From Pezizomycotina sp. ARF18 (Eukaryota > Ascomycota): a DNA stretch of 64,000 nt. Location: NCBI GenBank assembly GCA_002224055.1, contig AZLU01000103.1:1-64000 (forward strand). Direction: 5' to 3'. The position numbers were made by a program, and so were the translations under genes. The stretch's first letter is position 1. Each line of letters opens with the position of its first letter. Below are positions 59,900 through 64,000 of this stretch, piece after piece. The notes under the pieces were generated by a model. The model was not told the DNA's origin. It saw nothing but the letters and a program-made list of their open reading frames with translations, and ran no database searches.

Positions 59900-61165
59900 A
59901 TCAATGTGTATATATCCTGGCGTTTAGATGCATTTTCTTTGCTAGAGCATATGTTATGAAGCAATGAAAAATTCCGAGTGTATTCAAGCAATCAATCATC
60001 CTCCAATCCCTGTCCCAAAACTCGACGACGCCCCTAAGCTCCTCAGCCTCTTCCCTCCCCGAGGCATCCAGCGTAATCCAAGCGTTTCCCAACCATGCGC
60101 CGCTCCAGCCGCGCGAACTCTTTCAGAAGCCAAAGGTTTCCGTCAGCAAGAGGGGCGGTATGCTCCGTCATCTTCCGTTCGTCGTAGCACTTCCCAAAAG
60201 CGCATACGCTTTGTTCACATTGTTCGCGTTTCGCAGCACGGCTTCCGCCTTCATTGCATTTTCAAGGCGTTTCTTTTGCTTCGGTGCTCAAGAGGAATGT
60301 TTCCAGCAGAGTGGTGAGGTTCTCAGGCTCTCAGCACAGCAGGAGGGGTGATGAACTAATGACAAGGATTTGGGCTTGAAGAACGATTCGAAGACTCTGC
60401 GCCATGCAAAAACGTTAAAGCTATTACTTGTGCTTCGTACGTTTCTGCTCGTACCTGTACTTTATTGAAGACTTACTTGACTTGTAATTCAGACCAACTC
60501 ATCCCCTAGGATTCCCCGTCTACACTCCCCTTGGCGTCATCGAGGTATACGATGCCGACAGTTTAGCACGTGAAAAGCACCTTCGATCTTTCGTGACGAG
60601 TGTTCCTGTGAGAGAGCAAGTTCCGTGCCGGTGAGAAATAGAAAAGCTAGTTTGTCGTCTTCGAAGAAAACAGAGATGTTTTTGTACGCATAGGACTCTA
60701 GTACCGAAGTGTATTTGTATTAGTGTTTTTTTAAGTATCCTGCCTTGCTGGACACTGGTGGAAAGGCGGATATTATGCTTCAGTGTGTAAAAAGATATTA
60801 GTGAGAGAGCTAGCTTTACTTGTACTTACCAAATGCTCCAAGGATAGAGGAAGCCTCGAGGGCTGGTAATGAGACGACCAGGACTTGTGCTTCTAAGAGA
60901 AGGCGACAACATCTTTGTACGAGTTATGAAGCTAGCAAGTAGGTGTCTAATCACCGTGATGTTTGGCTTCCTGCGCTTTCGTATGTTCACAGGAGAGAAT
61001 TTGCAAGGTAGGAATATTTTGACCGTAGACCCCTCGGTTCTTTAGTTTAATACGTCCAATCGTCATGAAAAGCATCTCTAAATCGGTACCACGGGCTAGA
61101 AACATTACCATCCCGTCATCGTAGTCTTGAAGACTGTCCATAACGCCTTGCTTTGTATACGCACT
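59900..61165 (-). CDS. Unidentified minus-strand locus, one or two genes
   Basis: I could not recognise this locus. On the minus strand an exon-like block (about 61163-60950) follows a strong pyrimidine tract ending in TTTTAG. It reads AYTKQGVMDSLQDYDDGMVM then FLARGTDLEMLFMTIGRIKL and NIPTLQILSCEHTKAQEAKH, closing at a stop. A second block (about 60920-60835) reads RLLLEAQVLVVSLPALEASS and ends at a GTAAGT donor. A third begins with an ATG at about 60405 (MAQSLRIVLQAQILVISS). It continues through a charged stretch (LENAMKAEAVLRNANNVNKA) and WITLDASGREEAEELRGVVE to about 59900. Composition and helical character look coding. Frames are broken as in the neighbours. It may be one spliced gene or two. 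Confidence 0.35.
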
Positions 61166-61662
61166 AAAAAAAAATAATAAATAAATAAAAATAAAAAATA
61201 GAAACATCAAAAGTCAAAAAAGAAAAACCAAGAAGCAAAAAAATTGTCGCATTGTTTGTCGAATGTTTGTCGTATGTTGTTCAGACTCAAGTGAGAGTTG
61301 AACCCGGCAAATAGGGGAACACATGGATACCAACTGTGCGGGACTATCCTGAACAAGACAATTCAGAGACCCTAAACCCAGTTACAACTGGTTGAGCAAT
61401 ACTGGATTATCGAAGATCCGGGAATGATTTGACTATATAGGGGCACTTGGGATTTGGGAGGAGCTTTTCTCAGGCGGTGTGGGCGCACGCCCGGATCGGG
61501 CAGCCGGTATTTGAAATTTTGCTATGCACAGGAAAATTGAGCACTTATATATATGCTTTGCAAATATTAAAAGAACGCTACACAAGAATAATATCAATCA
61601 ATGCCTAAGAGAAAACATCGTAAATAATACATCCGCTCTATTATGCTTAAAGATGATTTTCA
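61166..61662. other. AT-rich spacer before PFA4
   Basis: About 500 bases between the unidentified locus and the PFA4 stop. The A-rich stretch at 61167-61200 looks like the pyrimidine tract (minus strand) of an intron. A GTTCAACTC box on the minus strand near 61295 lacks tRNA arms. Nothing else is recognised. Confidence 0.5.
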
Positions 61663-63245
61663 TCATGTCGATTGTTGTTGAAAAGCAGCAGCATCCTTCC
61701 TTCGACGCAGAAGTTCCGACAGCGGTATGTTATCCTCCTCTTCCTCGTCCGAGTCGACACCGAAATCTGCGAGCGCATTCCCGTCCTTATCTACCCACTT
61801 CTTATCGTCGTCGTCGTCTTTGTAGTTACCACGTTCGACTCATCTACGTCGTCGTCATCCTCGTATCCGCCGCCCCACTCCCATCCGGATCCGCTTCGCT
61901 ACCTGACCGCTCCTCGTAGTCGTCATCGAGCTCTTCGATCCGCTGGAACCTCTTCATATCCTCCTCTGCCTCCTCCTGAACGCATCGACATCCGTAACGT
62001 TACACCGCTCGTCACGGCCCGCTACCAACTCTCTCACCGTCTTTCGCTCGTTGGCTCCAATTCACCTTCTCGGGGTCGTGCGGCGGCCACGAAAGCCTCG
62101 ATCCTCGAACCCGTTCACTTCGAACCGGATGCCCCGCCGTCCGCTTTCCTTCCGTCGTCGACCTTCCTCGGTGTAAACGGCCACAGCCATAGCAGGAACG
62201 TATCACCGAAGAATACGTACAAGTTTGAGAAGAAACCGACGTCGAACGGGAACAGCTGGCGGCGGACAACGCGGCGATTTACGAGGGAAGCGTGCTTTCG
62301 CGCTCCAAGCTTCGATGGTGGTTGCCCTTCGAAAGCGTTGGCGAGGATGCGGCACAGGAGGACGAAAAGGCTGAGCAGCGTTAAGGAGTTGAAGATGATT
62401 AAGATGGTGAGGTGTATCAGGGAGGAACGGAAGGGCCGAGATACTGAGTTTGATCTATGAGTTAGTGATTTCGCTCTCGAATAATAGATAATTTAGGTAG
62501 AATCCTGACCGACGGATATCACGCATGTTCCATATATCCTTACAGCGTAAGAACAGGAAGTACTGCAGGTATGAGCAAGATATATTGACGTATATTAAGA
62601 ACCGAAGGAAGTGCGGCCAGTTACGGTATCCGACGCAGTTGGCGATCCATGGACCTATTTAGACCGGAAATGATGTATTAGTTCTCCATGATCCATAAAC
62701 AACCGGGCCTGCAGATTTTATTTCAGAAAATCAGACATACAGTGATGATCCATCAACAAACGCACCTGTTCACGCGCCAAGAAACCCGTCAGAAATCTGA
62801 AACAACACAAGTATTTCTGGTGAACAAAAAACATACTTCTTGCAAACCTTGCAGTGGTGCGCCCTCGCCGGCTTCCAGCCTTCGCATTTACCGCACCATT
62901 TAGGCGGCGGTGTCTCCACAGCTTCCCTTCGTTCCTCCTCCTCAGGATCTCCTCCCTCCTCTCGTCCCATCCCATTTCGCTCGACAGCTTGGACCTGACT
63001 CCACCACTCGCTGTTTCGTCGATATCATTGATCACCACGGCGTCACCCTTTCAGGGGCTACCAGGATCTGTATATATACTTCGCACGTAAGCTATCCATA
63101 TCGCGCCGACGGATACGTTGAATATTATAAACTCCCGCCGCGTCAGGTGCTCACGGATGAGGAAGAGCTGGGAGGAGTACGCGAGGAAAACGATGAGGAA
63201 ACGGTGCCCGTTACCCGCGAGGCGAGAGTAGGAAGGGTTTAACAT
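61663..63245 (-). CDS. PFA4: DHHC palmitoyltransferase Pfa4
   Basis: Pfa4 is an ER S-acyltransferase; in yeast it palmitoylates chitin synthase Chs3. The start taken at 63245 gives MLNPSYSRLAGNGHRFLIVF. Two membrane segments follow (LIVFLAYSSQLFLIREH; FIIFNVSVGAIWIAYVRSIY) with the TDPGSP motif. The cysteine-rich domain reads KWCGKCEGWKPARAHHCKVC, then an intron and LLMDHHC with Cys split by a second intron (GTATGT near 62739 to AAATAG near 62660). The next exon reads PWIANCVGYRNWPHFLRFLI and VNISCSYLQYFLFLRCKDIW. A later part has EFPYD-type sequence weakly and WPPHDPEKVN. The acidic C-terminus WVDKDGNALADFGVDSDEEE ends DAAAFQQQST at 61663. The upstream end could include another exon. Confidence 0.83.
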
Positions 63246-64000
63246 CTAGCCAGGGCGTTTTTGTATCTCGTGCGTTAGCTGGCCTGTGATGCTAAAGTTG
63301 AAAGGTACATGGGAGAGCCTAGAGCTTGGGACGAGAAGCTAAAGAAAGAACGAGAAAAGTGAGCTTTGATGAAATCTGTCTTACCCTTTCGATATTAGTG
63401 ATTCTCCTTGCGGAGCTTCATGTGCGGTATCTTGGTTTTCCGTCTTTTATTTGAGCCGTATTTTAAACCGTAAGTTACTTAGGCGGGCAGAACGGAGGGA
63501 ATTATAAAATAGCGATTTTTTTTTTGACTTTGTATAAAGCAGTCTTCTTTGTTTAATACCTATTTTGATATTCAATACATTCGTTATTTCATCCGCTTAG
63601 CAATTATTAAATTACTTATATTTCTAATACAATTTTTGGTATACATGAAGAGCGTGAAAAGTATGTAAACGTGAGTCAATGCATTAATTACAATCGTGAT
63701 GCTACTAGCTAATCTCCTGCTCCGTGCTCGCTCTGCCTACTACTACTACACCTCGCCTGCCACCTAGTAATAATAGTGGTAAGGAAAGGTCTTGTGCAAA
63801 ACCCATAATTACAATCAAACAACATATATATAGATCCATTTTTTAAACTTCTAACAATCCAGTGCTCCCTGAATTGTAAAAACACTCCATCCCATGAAAA
63901 GAACTCAGGCCCACTTATGAGGCATGAGTTACTCTATACAATTTTGTGCAAAAGAAAAACAAATGATGACTTTAAACAACGCGCCTTTCAAGGACGCCCC
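63246..64000. other. Right-edge flank
   Basis: About 750 bases after the PFA4 start, AT-rich with short T runs. I see no conserved coding, RNA gene or element. It may hold the PFA4 promoter and the edge of the next gene. Confidence 0.5.

Noticed and set aside
61285-61320. Minus-strand GTTCAACTC resembling a tRNA B box
   Set aside because: Flanking bases do not form a T stem and no A box is seen at the right distance.

Overview
The window is nuclear DNA of a filamentous ascomycete (Pezizomycotina). Genes are compact, mostly housekeeping and single-copy, and lie on both strands. They are split by short spliceosomal introns (GTRAGT donors, CTRAY-like branch sites, YAG acceptors). Several families take their fungal form: YTP1-like, BMT5, NatB, AMPP, PFA4, BDP1 and full-length ABCB transporters. 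The F-box protein near 56 kb has a style I associate loosely with Pezizales, but the class is only a guess. I see no CRISPR array, no rRNA gene, no convincing tRNA and no recognisable retroelement or DNA transposon.

Layout, left to right: LSG1 (minus, cut by the left edge) and LTV1 (plus) share a divergent promoter. INO80 (minus) is followed by a 5.1 kb AT-rich, homopolymer-rich gap, then SWI5 (plus). Next come an ABCB multidrug transporter (minus), a 4 kb gap, a YTP1-like membrane protein (plus), BMT5 (plus), GID9/FYV10 (minus), BDP1 (minus) and BRE1 (plus). Then follow aminopeptidase P (minus), a KAP122-type importin (plus), SEC8 (minus), a repeat-bearing gap, an F-box protein (minus), HOM6 (minus), NatB subunit NAT3 (plus), an unidentified minus-strand locus and palmitoyltransferase PFA4 (minus).

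By function the genes cover ribosome assembly and export (LSG1, LTV1, BMT5), Pol III transcription (BDP1), chromatin and recombination (INO80, BRE1, SWI5), ubiquitin ligation (GID9, BRE1, F-box), transport and secretion (KAP122, SEC8, ABCB, PFA4), and amino-acid or protein metabolism (HOM6, AMPP, NAT3). They look like an ordinary syntenic block rather than one dedicated system.

The dominant oddity is that essentially every conserved gene is crossed by single-base insertions or deletions, often in homopolymers, while the protein sequence continues intact in a neighbouring frame. Three tandem duplications also have copies that differ almost only by one-base indels. Together these point to an unpolished long-read consensus rather than biology, so gene extents below are spans and not clean reading frames. 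I did not find a convincing new biological system. The best leads are a candidate 60-residue membrane protein, an apparent mitochondrial presequence on aminopeptidase P, and the unidentified locus near 60-61 kb.
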